The notes under the pieces are model-generated. The model was not told the origin of the DNA and made no database searches. It saw only the letters and a program-made list of their open reading frames with translations. From NCBI GenBank assembly GCA_014529385.2, contig CM043945.1, positions 92,610,112-92,674,111 on the forward strand: DNA of 64,000 bases, given 5' to 3'. The position numbers were made by a program, and so were the translations under genes. Position 1 is the first letter of the stretch; every line of letters starts with the position of its first letter. Source of the stretch: Adiantum capillus-veneris (Eukaryota > Streptophyta > Polypodiopsida > Polypodiales > Pteridaceae). Positions 18,857 to 29,066 of this stretch are shown here, piece after piece.

Positions 18857-20465
18857 TATACAGGTATACAGGAGTTACAAAGCAGCTACAAGCGCCAAAA
18901 ACAAAGAAAAATAAAAATTATATTACAAGGACAGTGTCTTACATGATTTTGCAATTTTTATGTTTGATTGCGGATATTGATAATATTTATGCCCTTATAT
19001 ACCTTGTTTTGTAACAAGAAGAGATCAAATGATGAATTTGGGTCTCTAGACGTGTAAATATCACTAAATAAGAGTGTTTTTGGAGCTAAAAAGTGGAAAA
19101 AAGTGGTAATCCAAGTCCAGAAATCACAAATAAGTGTATATTCATATACACAGGGTTACCAGCTATTTATTGTGTATGTTTGGAATTTTTTGGCTTCAAT
19201 TTGCTATTTTCCTTTATTTTTTATGATTTTCTTAATAAAAATAAAAGAAAAATAAAAAAGCAGGTGAAATGAGATTGGAAAAAAGAAAAGAATAGACGGT
19301 GATGGTCCTAATGACAAGGGCAACCCATGGTAAAAATTGAGTACAATTCTGAAAAAGTTGCGGAAAGCCCGAAATGACAGAATTTTGGCAAAGTGGACAG
19401 ATTTCTCAGAAACAGGTCAAACGGAGTCCAAATTGAGAAATTTCAAATCCTAAAGTGCATTTCACGACGAGATAGGAGCACATGTCAAATTTGGTAACAA
19501 GTGATCCGGGAAGCCCGAAGTTAAGTATTTTTCACATCACTTTCAAGCTCATTTCCACTATTACCTTCTTGGAGAGAGCAAAGAGCACACAGGAGCATCC
19601 GACCTTCTACCGCCTTCTACGACTGCTACGAGAGCTCAGAGGACACCAGACATGAGAGGTAGACTCGTTGCCATAAGCTTTTGATGCTTATCATTAACTT
19701 TTGTCGCGAAAACTGACCAAAACCAAGAAACAAGAACAGACGGGAAATGGGGAAGAACGCTAGGTAGTGGCACAACCGCCTAACCAAACCTTGCAAGAAC
19801 TTAGAGGTGGGTTACCCTAGTATACAAGATGGGTTTCTAACACTCAAAGCTCGAGAAAGAACGACTAGAAAAACCCTAGGTCAACAGAGCCTGCAAGAGG
19901 CAAACAGGAAAAAGTTGTCGAAACGACACAAAACTTCTCAGGAAGCTTAACAACATCGAGGGCAATGCAACCATGGAGTATCTCCGGGTTTGGATCACCA
20001 AAAGTAGGTCAGAACAACCGATTCGGCTGCGGACACACAAAGCGTCATTTTGGCATAACGGCTAAAATTGACGACCAAATGACATGAAACTTCACAAGCA
20101 GCTTCAAATATACATGGATGACTTATGTTTGCAAGCAAAACCCAAAAGAAAGCTGATTCACTTACCGATGGTGAAAAAGACGCTTTCGAGCAACCAAATG
20201 GAGAAAGATGGAGAACGGGGAGCCAAAGTCAAGTTCAACCAAATAGGTGGCTTCACAACATATCCAATGAGCTGGAAATGCAACTCTCGAGAAAAAAAGT
20301 TGAAGAAATTTAACTCCAAGGCAAAAAGACGACTTCGGAGACTGAAATGCCTATAAGGGGGCTTTTTAGCTAAACTGATGACTTTTTAAGTTGAAAACTA
20401 GTTATCAGGGCTTAGGGCACTAGCACAAAGCATTCTTTGCACAAAAAGACCAACATTTCAAGAAA
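18857..20465 (+). other. Element 1 post-pol spacer, no recognised gene
   Basis: About 1.6 kb without a convincing gene. A short open frame at 20084-20356 contains IYMDDLC, and its DNA is identical to the RT active-site region over about 22 nt (20107-20129 versus 14953-14975). The surrounding sequence is not RT-like. Confidence 0.5.
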
Positions 20466-21466
20466 AGACATCATACTCGTATGATGTCTCACAGCATGAT
20501 TTTCACATCCATTTCAACATTTGAGTGCACAGCCTCATTCCACATGTTAATCACATCCTATGAACCAAGTATCATGAGAATTGGAGTTAGAAAACCCAAG
20601 GAAAACCAAAAAGACGCAAAGTAGGCCATAAAAATTGATTTTTGGTCCTAATTTTGTCAAAATAACTCCAAACTCATTGAAACTTTGTAGGATTGTTGAT
20701 TAACACATCTATAAGCTATCTGGAACCAAAAAGCACCATTTTGACACAAAAGACATCATACGCGTATGATGTCTATTTGCACTTACAGAGCCAAAACTGC
20801 TCATTTGACATCATACATCCATTATATATATCTAATACATGCTACATATGAAGTTTGGAACCATTTGGTCAAGTGGATCACCCCATTAGCCCAATTGAGG
20901 GAAAATCCTTCATCCAAAGCCTATTTTAGCCCAAATCCAACATACTCAAGTCCAAACCAAGATTTGAGTAGGGACAGTCCACAGAACCAATCCCATGAAA
21001 AATTGATGAAAAAGACATCATACGCGTATGATGTCTCCAGAGCCATTTTTTAGCCCAAAATCTATCCAAAATTCATAAATCCACTGAATAAGCCTATCTT
21101 AAGCCAAATCCAAGCTTATAGAGAAATTTGGTCCAAAAATACACTAAAAGACATCATACGCGTATGATGTCTCACTATGTGATTTTGGCACCTCAAGGCT
21201 TCAACCACCAAACAGAAGTGATCTACATGCCATTTGAAGGTGAACCACCAAGTTTTATCCAATTTGGCAAGATTTTGCCTTTCAAAATCCAATTCCCTTT
21301 CAAAATTTTGCCAAGAGCCTGAACTGGACTAAACTGGCCAAAACTTGACCAAATGGGATCCAAACTCAAATCCAAGCATATGATACTCATGTATACACTA
21401 TCAGCTACAAGCACAACCAATATGAAATCATTTTGACACAAAAGACATCATACGCGTATGATGTCT
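20466..21466 (+). repeat. Element 1 downstream palindromes (5 copies)
   Basis: The same 24-bp palindrome as in the leader: 20466-20489 (centre changed to ACTCGT), and perfect copies at 20751-20774, 21013-21036, 21149-21172 and 21443-21466. Spacings are 285, 262, 136 and 294 bp. The last copy ends 166 bp before the start of the 3' ORF, the same distance as from the last leader copy to the gag start. Confidence 0.95.
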
Positions 21467-21631
21467 CCAGCATGATTTTGAGCCCAGTTTGCATATTTTT
21501 TCACCTACCCTGCATCCTTAGGCCCTAAATAGCTCATGTTTCAATTTTCAAGTCATTTGAATAGTTAAAAGCTTCATTTCGGCTTTCAGTACTAAAAAGA
21601 CGCTAACTTCTGAAATTGGAGTTACAGATCC

Positions 21632-22564
21632 ATGGATTCCGCCAAGTCATCAGCAATAAAGAGAAAAAGGCCGACAATCAAAGATGCTCTTGCAGAAGCA
21701 CAACCCTTTGACATTCCAGCAGAAACCCTCAAGCCAACCAAAAATTGGGTGGAGGAAGCAGTACTGGAACAAGAGGGAATAAAGATCTACCAGGGGACTT
21801 TCAGAGATCCTCAAGGGCAAGCGGTGGATATACCGATGATCCCACAAGAATTGGTGGATTATAGCAGGTCAGAGAACATCAGCAGGTACCTGGAAAGGGC
21901 AGACTTGCACAGATTCTTCACCTCGAGACCATCAGGTGTAGATACAAGAAGAGTGTATGAGTTGGCAACCTCCATTCAGAAGGATGGGAAAGCCACATTG
22001 ACAGCAATAGATGGAGAGAAAGTAGAGGTACAGATCACTCCACAGCTCATTGCAGATGCATTGAAGCTGCACAACAAAGGGAGCTCTGTCAGGGAAAGAA
22101 GGGAGGCTATAGAGGTTTATGGGTCCAAGAAACAGAATGCAACCTATGGAGATATGGCAGACCAAAAAGCGGCAACCCTTTGCCGGCTGTACAACCAGTT
22201 TCTCCATATTTGCAGTAAAAGATCGCAAAAGTATACGACACCACCCCATGCCATTGCAACTACCATCACATGGGCATTGAAGAGCAATATGCCAAAAGAG
22301 GTGAATTACGCTCAACACATCCACGAGCAAGTAATTGCCATGCACAACGAGAAGCCAAAGTATATAGGAGGAGCTGAAGTTCTGACAAGAATAGCTTATG
22401 AAGCTATTGGAGCCAGAGATCAATGGCCAAAGGTTCCCTCCCAGAATGAGTGGCTTAGAGAAGCCGATGAGAAGGAAGAACAGCCGGAAGTATCCAAGAG
22501 GGCGTCCACAAGAGCACGCAGGAAACTAGAAATAGTTTCAGAACCTGAAGAGGATGTGGATTAG
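21632..22564 (+). CDS. Element 1 3' ORF-A (310 aa, unknown function)
   Basis: Not recognised with confidence. The 310-residue product is basic and mostly helical in appearance: KRKRPTIKDALAEAQPFDIP at the N-terminus, then ITPQLIADALKLHNKGSSV, AATLCRLYNQFLHICSKRS, and near the C-terminus VLTRIAYEAIGARDQW followed by a Lys/Arg/Glu-rich tail. The C-terminal block is conserved in Element 2 (MLTRIAYQGLGMIEDLAPTE, 43078-43020 minus), so it belongs to the family and is not captured at random. It recalls the extra 3' proteins of Athila/Tat elements, but I see no signal peptide or membrane segment that would support an envelope role. It is separated from ORF-B by one in-frame TAG (22562-22564). Confidence 0.75.
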   Translation: MDSAKSSAIKRKRPTIKDALAEAQPFDIPAETLKPTKNWVEEAVLEQEGIKIYQGTFRDPQGQAVDIPMIPQELVDYSRSENISRYLERADLHRFFTSRPSGVDTRRVYELATSIQKDGKATLTAIDGEKVEVQITPQLIADALKLHNKGSSVRERREAIEVYGSKKQNATYGDMADQKAATLCRLYNQFLHICSKRSQKYTTPPHAIATTITWALKSNMPKEVNYAQHIHEQVIAMHNEKPKYIGGAEVLTRIAYEAIGARDQWPKVPSQNEWLREADEKEEQPEVSKRASTRARRKLEIVSEPEEDVD

Positions 22565-22570
22565 CCGCTT

Positions 22571-24907
22571 ATGAAGAAAGCAAAGAAGAAGGTTGCTCCC
22601 AAGCAAACCAAAAGACAGAAAGGGGCAAGAATGGAAAGACTGGTGGAGCAGTTTAGAGCGGAAAGAGCTCTAAAGGGGGACTTTGAAGAAAAGTGGGTTC
22701 CAGACCCCACGAAAGTCGGAACTAGCTCAGCCAGGCCACATGTTGATCAATATGATCAATATATTAGAGCTTATGAGGAGTCAGAGGCTATACTGGAGCA
22801 GCAACCTGTCGAGCCATACACTGAAGAGGAAGTACAGCTTTTAAAAGCTGAGCTAAAAAAGGACGACAAGGGGAAGAAGAAAGTAGATGAGTCTACTGAA
22901 CCTCAAGAGCAAGACGGGCAAGCAAACAAAGGGAAAGCCAAGATGACTGAGGACAATCAGCCCTCCTTTACTGATGTACCAAGCCCGAAGAAGACGGAAA
23001 TCATTGTGGAAGAGACCACAGTAGAGATGGACACGGCTGGTATGGAAAAGCCGGAGGCCGGGACCAAGGAAAAGGAGATAGATCCAATTCAGCAGAAGAA
23101 AAACGATTATGAGGATCTGGTAGCGATAGGGTACACTGAAGAAGAGGCCCTTGAGGCAGTCTATGGGATCCACCTACAAAAACAAGATGATTGGAGAGGG
23201 ACACAGGAAAAAATAAAGAGTACAAAAGAGAGTGAAGAGAAACTGGACGAGCAGAACGTACTAGAAGAGCCGAAGCCAGTGGAGGTGGTCGCAGAAAAAG
23301 CTTTAGAGTTGACAGATGAAGATGAAAAAGACATGCACATGGTGCATGAACTGCTCAGCAAGATCAAAGAAAGATCCAAGGCAAAGGAAGTGGAGATTGA
23401 GACAGCCAAACAAAGGGAAGCCGAGTTGCAGAGGAAATTAGAGAATGCTATGACTGAATCTGAAAGTCATAAAGCATCACTCTACGACGCGGAAAACGAG
23501 AGAGACGGCTTGATACTCCAGCTAGCCGAGGCTTCAAGAGAAGTAACAAGTGCACAGGAAGCAAGGGAACGGATGGAAGACGACTTGGAGGCGGCTAAAG
23601 ATGAGCTCATTGAGCTAAGGGAGAGAGTCGAGCTCCAAGAAAGAACAATCACTAGACTCATGACTACTCCTAGAGCTAGCAGAGCAGGAACCGAACAAGA
23701 GGGAGCTCTTGTACCAGCTCTGGAGGACCAGGTCCGAAGCTTACAAAGAGAGCTAAGATTAGAGCAAGTGCAAAGGTTGCACATTGCTGAGGGATCATTG
23801 GCAGCAGAGGAGAGGCTCACTTTAGAAAATCAAACACTAAGAACAGAGAATGAGACCCTCCGCAAACAGCTCCAAGATCTACAAGAGCAACAAAGAAGAG
23901 AGACAGAGACACCACAAGAAGAATCAGGTGGAGCAGCCATAGAACTACCAGAAACTGGAGAGGCAACCACAATTGAAGATCCAGCCCCAGTTCAACAGGT
24001 GACCTCAACTTCAGGAATCTCTGAAGAAGAAGAACAAAGGCTCCATGACCAAATAGAAAAGTCAACAGAGGAGAGTGCCAAGGCGGAAATGGAATGGGAG
24101 AGGAGACTCCTAATCTCCATTAGACTTCAGGGACTAGACACAAAAGTGCTCCATGAAGAGTGGATGCAACCCAGCCTGCCTTTCCCTTTGATGAAGTTTG
24201 AAGTGATAAAAACGAAAAAGAGAATAGAGGAGGAGCAGTATGTCGCTCTTTACGAAGGCGACATTACAAAAGAGGAACAATCAAAGAAGATTGTAGATTC
24301 GCAGCCTAGATGGAGGAAAGGTTGGCTGAACAAATACCCAGCCTACCTCATCTACTTGGTAGAGGCACCAAAGGAGATTCGGGAGGATGCAACCTTCTGC
24401 CCGGTGCCAAGAGTTAGAAGCTGGAAAGAGCATGGCAGGATTGCAGAAAAGAAGCCAAAACTGCTTAATTACCCCAGGATGCCAGGACCAAAGGCAGGAG
24501 AGAGAATAGGTAAAGCCTACATGGTGAAAACCCTAACGGGCACCATCAAGCTCTTTACTGGCTCTCCTGACCTTTCGTGTCAGATGCTCAAGAAAATTTG
24601 CAGGACTCTCTTAGCTTGCATTGAAGTGTTCGCGCCAGATAAAGCCACGACTTCGAGTCTACTATCGACGGCCGACACAGTGACTGATATGATATATGAT
24701 CTTTCATTGCATCCTTCTCCAAAAGTGTTGCACCTCCCATACCAGAGGATTATGTTTTTGCCTAGCTTCCACATGAAAACATTCGAAGAAGCTTTCTACA
24801 CCGGCTTTTTCACCCACGAAAGCAAAATATTCGGCCCAACCTTGACCATCGGCAACCTACAATACGAATCACATTTGCACATGCTCAAGACGACAGGACT
24901 TTATTGA
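22571..24907 (+). CDS. Element 1 3' ORF-B (778 aa, coiled coil plus conserved C-terminal domain)
   Basis: Starts 6 nt after the ORF-A stop in the same frame, so A and B may be one protein of about 1090 codons split by a single TAG. Residues 1-30 are very basic (MKKAKKKVAPKQTKRQK). Residues about 50-250 are acidic and charged. Residues about 250-480 are a long heptad-like coiled coil (EARERMEDDLEAAKDELIEL). A compact C-terminal part (residues about 575-778) contains SQPRWRKGWLNKYP, AYMVKTLTGTIKLF, PDLSCQMLKKICRTLLACI and MFLPSFHMKTFEEAFYTGFF. The last blocks are clearly conserved in Element 2 (40374-41147 minus) despite its many stops. Function unknown. The coiled coil suggests oligomerisation or particle assembly, which is inference. 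Confidence 0.78.
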   Translation: MKKAKKKVAPKQTKRQKGARMERLVEQFRAERALKGDFEEKWVPDPTKVGTSSARPHVDQYDQYIRAYEESEAILEQQPVEPYTEEEVQLLKAELKKDDKGKKKVDESTEPQEQDGQANKGKAKMTEDNQPSFTDVPSPKKTEIIVEETTVEMDTAGMEKPEAGTKEKEIDPIQQKKNDYEDLVAIGYTEEEALEAVYGIHLQKQDDWRGTQEKIKSTKESEEKLDEQNVLEEPKPVEVVAEKALELTDEDEKDMHMVHELLSKIKERSKAKEVEIETAKQREAELQRKLENAMTESESHKASLYDAENERDGLILQLAEASREVTSAQEARERMEDDLEAAKDELIELRERVELQERTITRLMTTPRASRAGTEQEGALVPALEDQVRSLQRELRLEQVQRLHIAEGSLAAEERLTLENQTLRTENETLRKQLQDLQEQQRRETETPQEESGGAAIELPETGEATTIEDPAPVQQVTSTSGISEEEEQRLHDQIEKSTEESAKAEMEWERRLLISIRLQGLDTKVLHEEWMQPSLPFPLMKFEVIKTKKRIEEEQYVALYEGDITKEEQSKKIVDSQPRWRKGWLNKYPAYLIYLVEAPKEIREDATFCPVPRVRSWKEHGRIAEKKPKLLNYPRMPGPKAGERIGKAYMVKTLTGTIKLFTGSPDLSCQMLKKICRTLLACIEVFAPDKATTSSLLSTADTVTDMIYDLSLHPSPKVLHLPYQRIMFLPSFHMKTFEEAFYTGFFTHESKIFGPTLTIGNLQYESHLHMLKTTGLY

Positions 24908-24944
24908 CCAAGCATAAAAGTCATGTCAGGGACGACATGAACGC

Positions 24945-24957
24945 GGAGGGGGGGGAG
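24945..24957 (+). other. Terminal polypurine tract of Element 1
   Basis: GGAGGGGGGGGAG abuts the 3' LTR start TGTTGAGCC. It is the RNase H-resistant primer for plus-strand DNA. Confidence 0.9.
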
Positions 24958-25265
24958 TGTTGAGCCAGCAGAGCCAGCAGAGCCAGCAGAGGATCACACC
25001 CACATTTTTTGCTCACACTCATCATTTTTGTAACCATTGATTGTAATAAATGTCTTTCCGACATTGATTTTGACTTGAGCCATTCGTTAAGTAACGGGAC
25101 TCAATTGAGTTTCCAGCTTGTAAATCCGAAGTAATTTCACTTGCCGATGTAATTAGTTAGAGATGTTCTCACCTCCAAGGCTGAGGTATATAAGCCAAAG
25201 TTTTGTAACCTAAAGGAAATTCAGTTTTATTAATCAAAGTGAGTTTTTGAGCGCCGTGACTGTGT

Positions 25266-25306
<41 letters not shown>

Positions 25307-25930
25307 TTATCTACTTGCTACACGAGCTACGGAGCCGCCATTGGAGAAGCGACACCGCCATTGTGTTAGCAACGGCGAGAGCTACGCACTGATACCAAGA
25401 GTGCGCGCTATCGGCTTCTATGTGTGGTAAGTTCCTACGAGCTTCGGTGTGAGTTTTCTTCCAACTCGTGTGTCGGAATAGAGTGTGCAGCATATCTATA
25501 GAACCACAACGAGTAGAGCTACACATTAGTACCATCGGGGTCAAGTTTCGGTCACCTGTATTTTTCGGCCTGTTTTCATACGCGTTTACCGCACAGAGTG
25601 ATTATAGGTTGATTTTGCAGTTCAAGTCTTTAGGGTGTTATTCTTACCTAATGTATAGACTTCCTCTTGAGTTTGAGATCGATTCAATGATTCTAGATCC
25701 TGTTTTGTATAGCATTCGTTCATAGTACGGATTTCAGTCACTCGCGTATTTTAGAACTTAGATTTGATTTCCTTAGTAGTGATTGTCATTAGAAGGTCGA
25801 GTAGGTGATTTGACACCCACCTAGTTGTTTCCATGCGCCTGCGGGTCAAGCTCCGTCCTCGTCTGACAAATTCTGTTGTTGGTTGAGTTCTCGCTATTTA
25901 GCTTCCGCTAGCGGCGTAACCGCCTTAACA
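24958..25930 (+). repeat. Element 1 3' LTR (973 bp)
   Basis: Begins TGTTGAGCC and ends CCTTAACA. Differs from the 5' LTR by under 20 substitutions by eye, one extra AGCCAGCAG unit, a much longer (GA)n run (about 25265-25303) and a 3-bp indel. TATA-like TATATAA at 25187-25193. Confidence 0.95.
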
Positions 25931-25935
25931 GTGGT
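25931..25935. repeat. Element 1 target-site duplication GTGGT (right)
   Basis: Identical to 6738-6742 and directly follows the 3' LTR end. Confidence 0.95.
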
Positions 25936-26480
25936 CACAAAACATCTCTCAATCCTTAGGACCCAATATTTCAAAGACTTGCAGATGTTAAACTCTCAAC
26001 AACGACTATTGTTCAACAACATTATGTTATAAAAAAGATTACAACTAGGATTCAATACATCTTTTCTTGATTGGAGGTGAATGCAGTGGAGAAACCTTTC
26101 TATTGCTTTTAATAGTAGAAGCACTATTACACTAACACAATTTCAAACCAAACAAAGATGTAGGAAATGTGAAATCCCTACTAATGGCATACACATGAAA
26201 AGAAGCTTTTAACATAGGGAAGTACTACTATGCATTCAACTTTGCATCTAATAACAACTTAACAAGCATCTCTAAGCGCAAAAAAGTTAAATGGGCTTTC
26301 TACACTATACAAAGGCTTATTGTAATTGATGAGATCTGACTAGTAGGTTGTAGAGTGTTTGAGCAAGTAGATGCAAGATTGTGTGCAATTAAAAGGGTGC
26401 ACGACAAACCTTTTGCGGCAGATACATTATTCTATGTGGAGACCTCTGTCAAGCAATACTTGTTTGAGATAGTTGGATAT
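25936..26480 (+). pseudogene. Helitron helicase, 3' fragment
   Basis: Continuation of the Helitron gene cut by Element 1. Joining after GTGGT gives ILRTQYFKDLQMLNSQQRLL and LFNNIM, the standard stretch just before the helicase P-loop. Further blocks in shifting frames follow: TGGECSGETFLLL (about 26070-26110) at the Walker A position, WAFYTIQRLIVIDEI (26292-26336) at Walker B, and RVFEQVDARLCAIKRVHDKP. There are several stops and frameshifts, and Walker A lacks the GKS/GKT residues (it reads GET). The rest of the helicase was not traced beyond about 26480. Confidence 0.7.
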
Positions 26481-27265
26481 TGACTTAGAGCTCTAAGAAC
26501 AATTTACTTGACACCATAAATCCATCATTTTTCCATACAACTTAAAAAACTTGGGAACTCACCATAACAATGCATCAGACAAAAAACACTATGTAAACAT
26601 ATTAAACCAAACATGAGTAAGCAAACATACGGAATCAGACATTGACTATTTGAACACAAATTAATATCACCCACCAATGCCATCTCAAAGAAAATTCTCT
26701 TATTCATTTTACAATAATAAAAGAAAAGACAAACACAATGAAATAATATTCAAAGAAATGGAAGGCACATAAAAAAAATTCAAATCCATCGATGAGAAAT
26801 TGAACTTATAGCAAGAAGGCAAAGGCTGCTGACGATCCAAAGAGGTATGGAGGATTGCAAAAGAAGCTATGTTTGAAACCAAATATTATAGGGGGTATTT
26901 TTTTTGCAAGCATTTTTTGGGGAGCGTTTTTTTGGAAATTCGACGAGCAGATTCCAAAAAGGCTCTTTCTCTCTCTCTCAACCTTTGAGAATTGAGGATC
27001 CGCTCTTTTTCTCTCTCTTCTCTCCCTCTCTCTCATATATATCTTTTCTTGGTGACCACACATACAGAAGGACCAAAAATACTCGAATCATTAAACACAT
27101 ACGTGTACAGTCTTTTAAATATTATAATTTATGTCGAGCTTTAATTTATCCACCAATACAACGCAACCAAAGTGATCCCTTGAGCAATAACAAAACGCAA
27201 CCAAAGTGATCCCTTGAGCAATAACAATCTCTCTCTCCCTTTATCTCTTGCAAAGCTTCTTTTTT

Positions 27266-27315
<50 letters not shown>

Positions 27316-27517
27316 CACACATAAAGACACACACACACACACACACACACACACAAGGATGAGTATATACCCAAATCATTTAACTCCAAGATAATTGTTC
27401 ACAACAAGTGAAATTTAAGGATTTTTACATCAAAATATACAAAATAATCCAAACCAACTTTTCCAGAGTCAATACATGGCCAAAAAAGGAGTCACAAAAT
27501 TATCCATTCATTGGGCT
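26481..27517. other. Gene-free stretch with microsatellites
   Basis: No gene seen. Contains CT-rich runs (about 26963-27035), a two-copy tandem duplication with period 34 bp (27161-27228, unit starting ACGCAACCAAAG), a (TC)n tract at 27271-27312 and an (AC)n tract at about 27327-27355. Confidence 0.7.
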
Positions 27518-29060
27518 TTACTCTAAATTTTGATATGTGCATTCACAGCTAAGAGATTTGTAGATAACTATCTTGCCTAGCATAGGCTGATGTATGAACA
27601 TGTTTTCATTTTGAATCAATCCAAGCACTCTCATAAAAATGAAGTACAAGTGTTTGCAAGCCAAATAATATTTTTTCTTGGTCTCTCTATTGGTGAAATT
27701 ACGGAATGTATAATAGGGATCATCCTTGATCGGCACCTCATACACCCCCACATGTTCATCCCTTGCATGAGACTCCACCTTGAAGACTTCATGTAAATTA
27801 TCTAAGATGGATTTTTCTTCAATCACCTTAGCCTTCAAACAAAAAACCTTGGTGCCTCCTCTGAAATGGAAGTACAAAATTTGACTCTTATGTCATTTCT
27901 TAGTATTGAACCACTACAACTTGCTTTCGTTGAAGAAGCAAAAGAGGAATCACCTTCACCCCTAGGACAAGTCCTCATTGCAGTTGCACCCATTTGTTCA
28001 TTTCCAATTGTCTCCTTTTGAGATACTCTTTCAAGCACTATCTCAACTTCATCATCTATAAGATTTTTTCCTAGATCAATTGGCCAAATTGTTGATGGAG
28101 GAGTTGGCCTTGTATCTATGTTATGATCCACCACATAACAATGAATAACATGGTTAGGACAAAATCAAAACCATTTCCTAAGTATCCCATCTGGATGTAA
28201 TCTATACCCGTCAAATGATGGTGTAGGAGTCCCTGTGCTACATGCCACAATATTTTTTCCACATCTTTTTCCACCATTGGGGATGCCATTACATGCTACA
28301 TGGCTGCGAAGAGGAGTTCTTCTAATTGCCCACATAACTTCATTGACCTTTTGTTCCAAAAAACAAACCTTTGCCTTGTCTTTAGAAGTATTCACTCCCA
28401 TCTCCATTCCTTGAATCCTCCCTGAAATTGATCTTCCTCATCCTTCCAAGAGATGTACAGTCACGTGTTTATGCATTGTACTAAGGTCTATGCATGGATT
28501 CATCATCAACATCTATCACAATCAAAGGCCCTCACTTCTACAAACGATTTCTTTGTCTCCTTCAAGAGGTGTGCAAGCTTTATACATAGGTGTTCTAGAT
28601 GTATCCTCATTGACTACTCTTATCACTTGCACTATACGAGGTGAAACTCACTCCTTGAGTATCTCTAATGAAGGACCCTTTCCAATATGTTTACCTTGAG
28701 AGTAAGAAATTGCATTTGTGATTTTTAGTATTGCATTATCTATATATGAAGTAAACGCATCATATAATGAGATTTTTCTTTTGAATCCCTTGCCTACGAG
28801 CCAGATCCCATGCTTAATCTCAGCCAAGTTTGTTCTTGGAGTGTTTGCTCCATCACTACTTGTCTCCACTGCTACCATGATGCTCCCCCAATCTGCAATA
28901 TGCAATATGCACCTCCCACCAACTCAACTAGGAGTCCGTTGTTGTAGGGATGTTCTTATCCATGCAATTTCCATTGTGCCACCATTGTCAAAGGAGACGA
29001 GTTTGAAAACTGGGGATTGGAGCATGCAACTCTCCACCCGAACACGCCCTATATAGGCCT
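27518..29060 (-). pseudogene. Unrecognised degenerate coding region
   Basis: Minus-strand protein-like segments follow each other from about 29060 down to 27518: ADWGSIMVAVETSSDGANTP and KHGIWLVGKGFKRKISLYDA (28905-28648), MWAIRRTPLRSHVACNG (28407-28165), a charged segment (28134-27835) and VGVYEVPIKDDPYYTFRNF (27877-27518). They lie in different frames with stops, so this is either a multi-exon gene or, more likely, a decayed repeat. I recognise no family and name no function. Confidence 0.3.
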
Positions 29061-29066
29061 TGCGTG

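Larger units (their letters stand above)
6743..25930 (+). mobile_element. Element 1: complete Ty3/gypsy LTR retrotransposon, 19.2 kb
   Basis: A full-length element: 5' LTR, tRNA-Asp primer site, long leader with palindromes, gag, pol (PR1-RT-RNase H-double HHCC-INT-PR2-WxPK tail), internal polypurine tract, second palindrome region, two 3' ORFs, terminal polypurine tract and 3' LTR, bounded by 5-bp duplications. The INT-after-RNase H order makes it Ty3/gypsy. The lack of a chromodomain, the large size, the tRNA-Asp primer and the extra 3' coding region recall the Tat/Athila branch, but PR2 and the duplicated HHCC module are not features I know from that group. Gag and most of pol are open. 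The copy looks recently inserted but disabled by a 126-bp insertion inside pol. Confidence 0.95.

Noticed and set aside
20084-20356. Short ORF containing IYMDDLC as a second reverse transcriptase
   Set aside because: Only the YMDD box and about 22 nt match RT; no fingers, palm or other motifs follow.
23161-23820. Minus-strand Ser/Leu-rich frames opposite ORF-B
   Set aside because: Shadows of the Glu/Lys-rich coiled coil on the other strand.
21632-24907. Envelope-like gene in the position where Athila-type elements carry one
   Set aside because: No signal peptide, no hydrophobic membrane anchor and no furin-like site seen; the product is basic and coiled-coil.
28718-29056. Plus-strand ORF of 112 residues (MIFSIALSIYEVNAS...)
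   Set aside because: The opposite strand reads as the more protein-like frame in this stretch; no recognisable domain on the plus strand.
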